A DNA stretch of 64,000 bases from Metellina segmentata (taxonomy: Eukaryota > Arthropoda > Arachnida > Araneae > Tetragnathidae), in the NCBI GenBank assembly GCA_947359465.1, contig OX375880.1, positions 11,292,120 to 11,356,119 of the forward strand, read 5' to 3'. Numbering within the stretch: the stretch's first letter is position 1; each line of letters begins with the position of its first letter. Below are positions 24,741 through 36,600 of this stretch, in pieces. The notes beneath the pieces were generated by a model. The model worked only from the letters and a program-made list of their open reading frames with translations. It was not told the DNA's origin and did not search any database. Both the position numbers and the translations under genes were made by a program.

Positions 24741-27700
24741 TTGTAATTTCAAAGCTCCCAATCCAACTTCTCAGGCGATGTAATTTCTAAGGGAATGAAA
24801 AGGTATTTGACGTAGATGTGGGGAGAGTGTTTGGGTGAAGTATTCCCATAGAAATAAACGTGCTGCCGAGCGAGTGGGAGCAAGCGTTGTAATTTCAAAG
24901 CTCCCAATCCAAGTTCTCAGGCGATGTAATTTCTAAGGGAATGAAAAGGTATTTGACTGTGATTTGAGGAGAGTGTTTTGAGTGAAGTATTCCCATAGAA
25001 ATTAACGTGCTGCCGAGCGAGGTGGGAGGGATTGTTGTAATTTCAAAGCTCCCAATCCAAGTTCTCAGGCGATGTAATTTCTAAGGAAATGAAAAGGTAT
25101 TTGACTGAGATGTGGGGAGAGTGTTTTGTGTGAAGTATTCCCATAGAAATTAACGTGCTGCCGAGCGAGGTGGGAGGGAGCGTTGTAATTTCAAAGCACC
25201 CAATCCAAGTTCTCAGGCGATGTAATTTCTAAGGGAATGAAAAGGTATTTGACTGAGATGTGGGGAGAGTGTTTTGTGTGAAGTATTCCCATAGAAATTA
25301 ACGTGCTGCCGAGCAAGGTGGGAGGGATTGTTTTAATTTCAAAGCTCCCAATCCAAGTTCTCAGGCGATGTAATTTCTAAGGGAATGAAAAGGTATTTGA
25401 CTGAGATGTGGGGAGAGTGTTTTGTGTGAAGTATTCCCATAGAAATTAACGTGCTGCCGAGCGAGGTGGGAGGGAGCGTTTTAATTTCAAAATCCAACTT
25501 CTCAGGCGATGTAATTTCTAAGGGAATGAAAACGTATTTGACTGAGATGTGGGGAGAGTGTTTTGTGTGAAGTATTCCCATAGAAATTAACGTGCTGTCG
25601 AGCGAGGTGGGAGGGAGCGTTGTAATTTTAAAGCACCCAATCAAAGTTCTCAGGCGATGTAATTTCTAATGGAATGAAAAGGTATTTGACTCATATGTGG
25701 GGAGAGTGTTTTGTGTGAAGTATTCCCATAGAAATTAACGTGCTGCCGAGCGAGGTGGGAGGAAGCGTTGTAATTTCAAAGCTCCCAATCCAACTTCTCA
25801 GGCGATGTAATTTCTAAGGGAATGAAAAGGTATTTGACTGAGATGTAGGGGAGTGTTTTGTGTGAAGTATTCCCATAGAAATTAACGTGCTGCCGAGCGA
25901 GGTGGGAGGGAGCGTTGTAATTTCAAAGCTCACAATCCAAGTTCTCAGGCGATGTAATTTCTAAGGGAATGAAAAGGTATTTGACTCAGATCTGGGGAAA
26001 TGTTTTGTGTGAAGTATTCCCATAGAAATTAACGTGCTGCCGAACGAGGTGGGAGGAAGCGTTGTAATTTCAAAGCTCCCAATCCAAGTTCTCAGGCGAT
26101 GTAAATTCTAAGGGAATGAAAAGGTATTTGACTGAGATGTGAGGAGAGTGTTTTGAGTGAAGTATTCCCATAGAAATTAACGTGCTGCCGAGCGAGGTGG
26201 GAGGGATTGTTGTAATTTCATAGCTCCCAATCCAAGTTCTCAGGCGATGTAATTTCTAACGAAATGAAAAGGTATTTGACTGAGATGTGGGGAGAGTGTT
26301 TTGTGTGAAGTATTCCCATAGAAATTAACGTGCTGCCGAGCGAGGTGGGAGGGAGCGTTGTAATTTCAAAGCACCCAATCCAAGTTCTCAGGCGATGTAA
26401 TTTCTAAGGGAATGAAAAGGTATTTGACTGAGATGTGGGGAGAGTGTTTTGTGTGAAGTATTCCCATAGAAATTAACGTGCTGCCGAGCGAGGTGGGAGG
26501 TATTGTTTTAATTTCAAAGCTCCCAATCCAAGTTCTCAGGCGATGTAATTTCTAAGGGAATGAAAAGGTATTTGACTGAGATGTGGGGAGAGTGTTTTGT
26601 GTGAAGTATTCCCATAGAAATTAACGTGCTGCCGAGCGAGGTGGGAGGGAGCGTTTTAATTTCAAAATCCAACTTCTCAGGCGATGTAATTTCTAAGGGA
26701 ATGAAAACGTATTTGACTGAGATGTGGGGAGAGTGTTTTGTGTGAAGTATTCCCATTAAAATTAACGTGCTTCCGAGCGAGGTGGGAGGGAGCGTTGTAA
26801 TTTTAAAGCTCCCAATCCAAGTTCTCAGGCGATGTAATTTTTAATGGAATGAAAAGGTATTTGACTCATATGTGGTGAGAGTGTTTTGTGTGAAGTATTC
26901 CCATAGAAATTAACGTGATGCCGAGCGAGGTGGGAGGGATTGTTTTAATTTCAAAGCTCCCAATCCAAGTTCTCAGGCGATGTAATTTCTAAGGGAATGA
27001 AAAGGTATTTGACTGAGATGTGGGGAGAGTGTTTTGTGTGAAGTATTCCCATAGAAATTAACGTTTTGCCGAGCGAGGTGGGAGGGAGCGTTTTAATTTC
27101 AAAATCCAACTTCTCAGGCGATGTAATTTCTAAGGGAATGAAAACGTATTTGACTGAGATGTGGGGAGAGTGTTTTGTGTGAAGTATTCCCATAGAAATT
27201 AACGTGCTGCCGAGCAAGGTGGGAGGGATTGTTTTAATTTCAAAGCTCCCAATCCAAGTTCTCAGGCGATGTAATTTCTAAGGGAATGAAAAGGTATTTG
27301 ACTGAGATGTGGGGAGAGTGTTTTGTGTGAAGTATTCCCATAGAAATTAACGTGCTGCCGAGCGAGGTGGGAGGGAGCGTTTTAATTTCAAAATCCAACT
27401 TCTCAGGCGATGTAATTTCTAAGGGAATGAAAACGTATTTGACTGAGATGTGGGGAGAGTGTTTTGTGTGAAGTATTCCCATAGAAATTAACGTGCTGTC
27501 GAGCGAGGTGGGAGGGAGCGTTGTAATTTTAAAGCACCCAATCAAAGTTCTCAGGCGATGTAATTTCTAATGGAATTAAAAGGTATTTGACTCATATGTG
27601 GGGAGAGTGTTTTGTGTGAAGTATTCCCATAGAAATTAACGTGCTGCCGAGCGAGGTGGGAGGAAGCGTTGTAATTTCAAAGCTCCCAATCCAACTTCTC

Positions 27701-30700
27701 AGGCGATGTAATTTCTAAGGGAATGAAAAGGTATTTGACTGAGATGTAGGGGAGTGTTTTGTGTGAAGTATTCCCATAGAAATTAACGTGCTGCCGAGCG
27801 AGGTGGGAGGGAGCGTTGTAATTTCAAAGCTCCCAATCCAAGTTCTCAGGCGATGTAATTTCTAAGGGAATGAAAAGGTATTTGACTCAGATCTGGGGAA
27901 ATGTTTTGTGTGAAGTATTCCCATAGAAATTAACGTGCTGCCGAACGAGGTGGGAGGAAGCGTTGTAATTTCAAAGCTCCCAATCCAAGTTCTCAGGCGA
28001 TGTAATTTCTAAGGGAATGAAAAGGTATTTGACTGTGATTTGAGGAGAGTGTTTTGAGTGAAGTATTCCCATAGAAATTAACGTGCTGCCGAGCGAGGTG
28101 GGAGGGATTGTTGTAATTTCAAAGCTCCCAATCCAACTTCTCAGGCGATGTAATTTCTAAGGGAATGAAAAGGTATTTGACGTAGATGTGGGGAGAGTGT
28201 TTGGGTGAAGTATTCCCATAGAAATAAACGTGCTGCCGAGCGAGGTGGGAGCAAGCGTTGTAATTTCAAAGCTCCCAATCCAAGTTCTCAGGCGATGTAA
28301 TTTCTAAGGGAATGAAAAGGTATTTGACTGTGATTTGAGGAGAGTGTTTTGAGTGAAGTATTCCCATAGAAATTAACGTGCTGCCGAGCGAGGTGGGAGG
28401 GATTGTTGTAATTTCAAAGCTCCCAATCCAAGTTCTCAGGCGATGTAATTTCTAAGGAAATGAAAAGGTATTTGACTGAGATGTGGGGAGAGTGTTTTGT
28501 GTGAAGTATTCCCATAGAAATTAACGTGCTGCCGAGCGAGGTGGGAGGGAGCGTTGTAATTTCAAAGCACCCAATCCAAGTTCTCAGGCGATGTAATTTC
28601 TAAGGGAATGAAAAGGTATTTGACTGAGATGTGGGGAGAGTGTTTTGTGTAAAGTATTCCCATAGAAATTAACGTGCTGCCGAGCAAGGTGGGAGGGATT
28701 GTTTTAATTTCAAAGCTCCCAATCCAAGTTCTCAGGCGATGTAATTTCTAAGGGAATGAAAAGGTATTTGACTGAGATGTGGGGAGAGTGTTTTGTGTGA
28801 AGTATTCCCATAGAAATTAACGTGCTGCCGAGCGAGGTGGGAGGGAGCGTTTTAATTTCAAAATCCAACTTCTCAGGCGATGTAATTTCTAAGGGAATGA
28901 AAACGTATTTGACTGAGATGTGGGGAGAGTGTTTTGTGTGAAGTATTCCCATAGAAATTAACGTGCTGTCGAGCGAGGTGGGAGGGAGCGTTGTAATTTT
29001 AAAGCACCCAATCAAAGTTCTCAGGCGATGTAATTTCTAATGGAATGAAAAGGTATTTGACTCATATGTGGGGAGAGTGTTTTGTGTGAAGTATTCCCAT
29101 AGAAATTAACGTGCTGCCGAGCGAGGTGGGAGGAAGCGTTGTAATTTCAAAGCTCCCAATCCAACTTCTCAGGCGATGTAATTTCTAAGGGAATGAAAAG
29201 GTATTTGACTGAGATGTAGGGGAGTGTTTTGTGTGAAGTATTCCCATAGAAATTAACGTGCTGCCGAGCGAGGTGGGAGGGAGCGTTGTAATTTCAAAGC
29301 TCCCAATCCAAGTTCTCAGGCGATGTAATTTCTAAGGGAATGAAAAGGTATTTGACTCAGATCTGGGGAAATGTTTTGTGTGAAGTATTCCCATAGAAAT
29401 TAACGTGCTGCCGAACGAGGTGGGAGGAAGCGTTGTAATTTCAAAGCTCCCAATCCAAGTTCTCAGGCGATGTAAATTCTAAGGGAATGAAAAGGTATTT
29501 GACTGAGATGTGAGGAGAGTGTTTTGAGTGAAGTATTCCCATAGAAATTAACGTGCTGCCGAGCGAGGTGGGAGGGATTGTTGTAATTTCATAGCTCCCA
29601 ATCCAAGTTCTCAGGCGATGTAATTTCTAACGAAATGAAAAGGTATTTGACTGAGATGTGGGGAGAGTGTTTTGTGTGAAGTATTCCCATAGAAATTAAC
29701 GTGCTGCCGAGCGAGGTGGGAGGGAGCGTTGTAATTTCAAAGCACCCAATCCAAGTTCTCAGGCGATGTAATTTCTAAGGGAATGAAAAGGTATTTGACT
29801 GAGATGTGGGGAGAGTGTTTTGTGTGAAGTATTCCCATAGAAATTAACGTGCTGCCGAGCGAGGTGGGAGGTATTGTTTTAATTTCAAAGCTCCCAATCC
29901 AAGTTCTCAGGCGATGTAATTTCTAAGGGAATGAAAAGGTATTTGACTGAGATGTGGGGAGAGTGTTTTGTGTGAAGTATTCCCATAGAAATTAACGTGC
30001 TGCCGAGCGAGGTGGGAGGGAGCGTTTTAATTTCAAAATCCAACTTCTCAGGCGATGTAATTTCTAAGGGAATGAAAACGTATTTGACTGAGATGTGGGG
30101 AGAGTGTTTTGTGTGAAGTATTCCCATTAAAATTAACGTGCTTCCGAGCGAGGTGGGAGGGAGCGTTGTAATTTTAAAGCTCCCAATCCAAGTTCTCAGG
30201 CGATGTAATTTTTAATGGAATGAAAAGGTATTTGACTCATATGTGGTGAGAGTGTTTTGTGTGAAGTATTCCCATAGAAATTAACGTGATGCCGAGCGAG
30301 GTGGGAGGGATTGTTTTAATTTCAAAGCTCCCAATCCAAGTTCTCAGGCGATGTAATTTCTAAGGGAATGAAAAGGTATTTGACTGAGATGTGGGGAGAG
30401 TGTTTTGTGTGAAGTATTCCCATAGAAATTAACGTTTTGCCGAGCGAGGTGGGAGGGAGCGTTTTAATTTCAAAATCCAACTTCTCAGGCGATGTAATTT
30501 CTAAGGGAATGAAAACGTATTTGACTGAGATGTGGGGAGAGTGTTTTGTGTGAAGTATTCCCATAGAAATTAACGTGCTGCCGAGCAAGGTGGGAGGGAT
30601 TGTTTTAATTTCAAAGCTCCCAATCCAAGTTCTCAGGCGATGTAATTTCTAAGGGAATGAAAAGGTATTTGACTGAGATGTGGGGAGAGTGTTTTGTGTG

Positions 30701-33700
30701 AAGTATTCCCATAGAAATTAACGTGCTGCCGAGCGAGGTGGGAGGGAGCGTTTTAATTTCAAAATCCAACTTCTCAGGCGATGTAATTTCTAAGGGAATG
30801 AAAACGTATTTGACTGAGATGTGGGGAGAGTGTTTTGTGTGAAGTATTCCCATAGAAATTAACGTGCTGTCGAGCGAGGTGGGAGGGAGCGTTGTAATTT
30901 TAAAGCACCCAATCAAAGTTCTCAGGCGATGTAATTTCTAATGGAATTAAAAGGTATTTGACTCATATGTGGGGAGAGTGTTTTGTGTGAAGTATTCCCA
31001 TAGAAATTAACGTGCTGCCGAGCGAGGTGGGAGGAAGCGTTGTAATTTCAAAGCTCCCAATCCAACTTCTCAGGCGATGTAATTTCTAAGGGAATGAAAA
31101 GGTATTTGACTGAGATGTAGGGGAGTGTTTTGTGTGAAGTATTCCCATAGAAATTAACGTGCTGCCGAGCGAGGTGGGAGGGAGCGTTGTAATTTCAAAG
31201 CTCCCAATCCAAGTTCTCAGGCGATGTAATTTCTAAGGGAATGAAAAGGTATTTGACTCAGATCTGGGGAAATGTTTTGTGTGAAGTATTCCCATAGAAA
31301 TTAACGTGCTGCCGAACGAGGTGGGAGGAAGCGTTGTAATTTCAAAGCTCCCAATCCAAGTTCTCAGGCGATGTAATTTCTAAGGGAATGAAAAGGTATT
31401 TGACTGTGATTTGAGGAGAGTGTTTTGAGTGAAGTATTCCCATAGAAATTAACGTGCTGCCGAGCGAGGTGGGAGGGATTGTTGTAATTTCAAAGCTCCC
31501 AATCCAACTTCTCAGGCGATGTAATTTCTAAGGGAATGAAAAGGTATTTGACGTAGATGTGGGGAGAGTGTTTGGGTGAAGTATTCCCATAGAAATAAAC
31601 GTGCTGCCGAGCGAGGTGGGAGCAAGCGTTGTAATTTCAAAGCTCCCAATCCAAGTTCTCAGGCGATGTAATTTCTAAGGGAATGAAAAGGTATTTGACT
31701 GTGATTTGAGGAGAGTGTTTTGAGTGAAGTATTCCCATAGAAATTAACGTGCTGCCGAGCGAGGTGGGAGGGATTGTTGTAATTTCAAAGCTCCCAATCC
31801 AAGTTCTCAGGCGATGTAATTTCTAAGGAAATGAAAAGGTATTTGACTGAGATGTGGGGAGAGTGTTTTGTGTGAAGTATTCCCATAGAAATTAACGTGC
31901 TGCCGAGCGAGGTGGGAGGGAGCGTTGTAATTTCAAAGCACCCAATCCAAGTTCTCAGGCGATGTAATTTCTAAGGGAATGAAAAGGTATTTGACTGAGA
32001 TGTGGGGAGAGTGTTTTGTGTGAAGTATTCCCATAGAAATTAACGTGCTGCCGAGCAAGGTGGGAGGGATTGTTTTAATTTCAAAGCTCCCAATCCAAGT
32101 TCTCAGGCGATGTAATTTCTAAGGGAATGAAAAGGTATTTGACTGAGATGTGGGGAGAGTGTTTTGTGTGAAGTATTCCCATAGAAATTAACGTGCTGCC
32201 GAGCGAGGTGGGAGGGAGCGTTTTAATTTCAAAATCCAACTTCTCAGGCGATGTAATTTCTAAGGGAATGAAAACGTATTTGACTGAGATGTGGGGAGAG
32301 TGTTTTGTGTGAAGTATTCCCATAGAAATTAACGTGCTGTCGAGCGAGGTGGGAGGGAGCGTTGTAATTTTAAAGCACCCAATCAAAGTTCTCAGGCGAT
32401 GTAATTTCTAATGGAATGAAAAGGTATTTGACTCATATGTGGGGAGAGTGTTTTGTGTGAAGTATTCCCATAGAAATTAACGTGCTGCCGAGCGAGGTGG
32501 GAGGAAGCGTTGTAATTTCAAAGCTCCCAATCCAACTTCTCAGGCGATGTAATTTCTAAGGGAATGAAAAGGTATTTGACTGAGATGTAGGGGAGTGTTT
32601 TGTGTGAAGTATTCCCATAGAAATTAACGTGCTGCCGAGCGAGGTGGGAGGGAGCGTTGTAATTTCAAAGCTCCCAATCCAAGTTCTCAGGCGATGTAAT
32701 TTCTAAGGGAATGAAAAGGTATTTGACTCAGATCTGGGGAAATGTTTTGTGTGAAGTATTCCCATAGAAATTAACGTGCTGCCGAACGAGGTGGGAGGAA
32801 GCGTTGTAATTTCAAAGCTCCCAATCCAAGTTCTCAGGCGATGTAAATTCTAAGGGAATGAAAAGGTATTTGACTGAGATGTGAGGAGAGTGTTTTGAGT
32901 GAAGTATTCCCATAGAAATTAACGTGCTGCCGAGCGAGGTGGGAGGGATTGTTGTAATTTCATAGCTCCCAATCCAAGTTCTCAGGCGATGTAATTTCTA
33001 ACGAAATGAAAAGGTATTTGACTGAGATGTGGGGAGAGTGTTTTGTGTGAAGTATTCCCATAGAAATTAACGTGCTGCCGAGCGAGGTGGGAGGGAGCGT
33101 TGTAATTTCAAAGCACCCAATCCAAGTTCTCAGGCGATGTAATTTCTAAGGGAATGAAAAGGTATTTGACTGAGATGTGGGGAGAGTGTTTTGTGTGAAG
33201 TATTCCCATAGAAATTAACGTGCTGCCGAGCGAGGTGGGAGGTATTGTTTTAATTTCAAAGCTCCCAATCCAAGTTCTCAGGCGATGTAATTTCTAAGGG
33301 AATGAAAAGGTATTTGACTGAGATGTGGGGAGAGTGTTTTGTGTGAAGTATTCCCATAGAAATTAACGTGCTGCCGAGCGAGGTGGGAGGGAGCGTTTTA
33401 ATTTCAAAATCCAACTTCTCAGGCGATGTAATTTCTAAAGGAATGAAAACGTATTTGACTGAGATGTGGGGAGAGTGTTTTGTGTGAAGTATTCCCATTA
33501 AAATTAACGTGCTTCCGAGCGAGGTGGGAGGGAGCGTTGTAATTTTAAAGCTCCCAATCCAAGTTCTCAGGCGATGTAATTTTTAATGGAATGAAAAGGT
33601 ATTTGACTCATATGTGGTGAGAGTGTTTTGTGTGAAGTATTCCCATAGAAATTAACGTGATGCCGAGCGAGGTGGGAGGGATTGTTTTAATTTCAAAGCT

Positions 33701-34747
33701 CCCAATCCAAGTTCTCAGGCGATGTAATTTCTAAGGGAATGAAAAGGTATTTGACTGAGATGTGGGGAGAGTGTTTTGTGTGAAGTATTCCCATAGAAAT
33801 TAACGTTTTGCCGAGCGAGGTGGGAGGGAGCGTTTTAATTTCAAAATCCAACTTCTCACGCGATGTAATTTCTAAGGGAATGAAAACGTATTTGACTGAG
33901 ATGTGGGGAGAGTGTTTTGTGTGAAGTATTCCCATAGAAATTAACGTGCTGCCGAGCAAGGTGGGAGGGATTGTTTTAATTTCAAAGCTCCCAATCCAAG
34001 TTCTCAGGCGATGTAATTTCTAAGGGAATGAAAAGGTATTTGACTGAGATGTGGGGAGAGTGTTTTGTGTGAAGTATTCCCATAGAAATTAACGTGCTGC
34101 CGAGCGAGGTGGGAGGGAGCGTTTTAATTTCAAAATCCAACTTCTCAGGCGATGTAATTTCTAAGGGAATGAAAACGTATTTGACTGAGATGTGGGGAGA
34201 GTGTTTTGTGTGAAGTATTCCCATAGAAATTAACGTGCTGTCGAGCGAGGTGGGAGGGAGCGTTGTAATTTTAAAGCACCCAATCAAAGTTCTCAGGCGA
34301 TGTAATTTCTAATGGAATTAAAAGGTATTTGACTCATATGTGGGGAGAGTGTTTTGTGTGAAGTATTCCCATAGAAATTAACGTGCTGCCGAGCGAGGTG
34401 GGAGGAAGCGTTGTAATTTCAAAGCTCCCAATCCAACTTCTCAGGCGATGTAATTTCTAAGGGAATGAAAAGGTATTTGACTGAGATGTAGGGGAGTGTT
34501 TTGTGTGAAGTATTCCCATAGAAATTAACGTGCTGCCGAGCGAGGTGGGAGGGAGCGTTGTAATTTCAAAGCTCCCAATCCAAGTTCTCAGGCGATGTAA
34601 TTTCTAAGGGAATGAAAAGGTATTTGACTCAGATCTGGGGAAATGTTTTGTGTGAAGTATTCCCATAGAAATTAACGTGCTGCCGAACGAGGTGGGAGGA
34701 AGCGTTGTAATTTCAAAGCTCCCAATCCAAGTTCTCAGGCGATGTAA
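24741..34747 (+). repeat. 23-unit higher-order repeat, 3371 bp, almost three copies
   Basis: Copies span 24741-28110, 28111-31481 and 31482-34747, and the step is 3371 bp (23 x 148 minus small deletions, including several 7-bp losses). The same ordered set of variants, including four 7-bp-deleted units per copy, recurs without rearrangement. I noticed very few differences: loss of one G near 24872, CACAATCC near 25930, GTAAAGTATTCCC near 28650, CTAAAGGAATG near 33437 and CTCACGCG near 33857. The third copy departs at 34748, where GATGTAAATT replaces GATGTAATTT. This is the most homogeneous long-period repeat in the window and therefore probably the most recently amplified. Confidence 0.92.
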
Positions 34748-36600
34748 ATTCTAAGGGAATGAAAAGGTATTTGACTGAGATGTGAGGAGAGTATTTTGAG
34801 TGAAGTATTCCCATAGAAATTAACGTGCTGCCGAGCGAGGTGGGAGGGATTGTTGTAATTTCATAGCTCCCAATCCAAGTTCTCAGGCGATGTAATTTCT
34901 AACGAAATGAAAAGGTATTTGACTGAGATGTGGGGAGAGTGTTTTGTGTTTAGTATTCCCATAGAAATTAACGTGCTGCCGAGCGAGGTGGGAGGGAGCG
35001 TTGTAATTTCAAAGCACCCAATCCAAGTTCTCAGGCGATGTAATTTCTAAGGGAATGAAAAGGTATTTGACTGAGATGTGGGGAGAGTGTTTTGTGTGAA
35101 GTATTCCCATAGAAATTAACGTGCTGCCGAGCGAGGTGGGAGGTATTGTTTTAATTTCAAAGCTCCCAATCCAAGTTCTCAGGCGATGTAATTTCTAAGG
35201 GAATGAAAAGGTATTTGACTGAGATGTGGGGAGAGTGTTTTGTGTGAAGTATTCCCATAGAAATTAACGTGCTGCCGAGCGAGGTGGGAGGGAGCGTTTT
35301 AATTTCAAAATCCAACTTCTCAGGCGATGTAATTTCTAAGGGAATGAAAACGTATTTGACTGAGATGTGGGGAGAGTGTTTTGTGTGAAGTATTCCCATT
35401 AAAATTAACGTGCTTCCGAGCGAGGTGGGAGGGAGCGTTGTAATTTTAAAGCTCCCAATCCAAGTTCTCAGGCGATGTAATTTTTAATGGAATGAAAAGG
35501 TATTTGACTCATATGTGGTGAGAGTGTTTTGTGTGAAGTATTCCCATAGAAATTAACGTGATGCCGAGCGAGGTGGGAGGAAGCGTTGTAATTTCAAAGC
35601 TCCCAATCCAAGTTCTCAGGCGATGTAATTTCTAAGGGAATGAAAAGGTATTTGACTGAGATGTGGGGAGAGTGTTTTGTGTGAAGTATTCCCATAGAAA
35701 TTTAACGTGCTGCCGAGCGAGGTGGGAGGGATTGTTGTAATTTCAAAGCTCCCAATCCAAGTTCTCAGAAGATGTAATTTCTAAGGAAATGAAAAGGTAT
35801 TTGACTCAGATGTGGGGAGAGTGTTTTGTGTGAAGTATTCCCATAGAAATTAAACTGCTGCCGAGCGAGGTGGGAGGTAGCGTTGTAATTTCAAAGCTCC
35901 CAATCCAACTTCTCAGGCGATGTAATTTCTAAGGGAATGAAAGGGTATTTGACTGAGATGTGGAGAGAGTGTTTTGTGTGAAGTATTCCCATAGAAATTA
36001 ACGTGCTGCCGAGCGAGGTGGTAGGGAGCGTTGTAATTTCAAAGCTCTTAATCCAAGTTCTCAGGCGATGTAATTTCTAAGGGAATGAAAACGTATTTGA
36101 CTGAGATGTGGGGAGAGTGTTTTGTGTGAAGTATTCCCATAGAAATTAACGTGCTGCCGAGCAAGGTGCTAGGGAGCGTTGTAATTTCAAAGCACCCAAT
36201 CCAAGTTCTCAGGCGATCTCATTTCTAAGGGAATGAAAAGGTATTTGACTGAGATGTGGGGAGAGTGTTTTGTGTGAAGTATTCCCATAGAAATTAACGT
36301 GCTGCCGAGCGAGGTGGGAGGAAGCGTTGTAATTTCAAAGCTCCCAATCCAAGTTCTCAGGCGATGTAATTTCTAAGGGAATGAAAAGGTATTTGACTGA
36401 GATGTGAGGAGAGTGTTTTGTGTGAAGTATTCCCATAGAAATTAACGTGCTGCCGAGCGAAATGGGAGGGAGCGTTGTAATTTCAAAGCACCCAATCCAA
36501 GTACTCAGGCGATGTAATTTCTAAGGGAATGAAAAGGTATTTGACTGAGATGTGGGGAGATTGTTTTGTGTGAAGTATTCCCATAGAAATTAACGTGCTG
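34150..36600 (+). repeat. Distant duplicate of 21.53-23.98 kb (offset 12622 bp)
   Basis: AAACGTATT at 21551 aligns with 34173, GATGTAAATT at 22119 with 34741, and GGGTATTTGAC at 23321 with 35943, all at an offset of 12622 bp. The run covers about 2.45 kb and straddles the right edge of the 3371-bp repeat. The partner segment lies just left of that repeat, so the array of 3371-bp copies is bracketed by the two. Small differences appear near the right end, such as GCACCC with GTACTC near 36490. Confidence 0.8.

Noticed and set aside
24741..34747. Pure assembly artefact as the explanation of the three 3371-bp copies
   Set aside because: Each copy has a few private bases, which a simple duplication of the same reads would not give. 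The possibility is kept only as a check in the findings.
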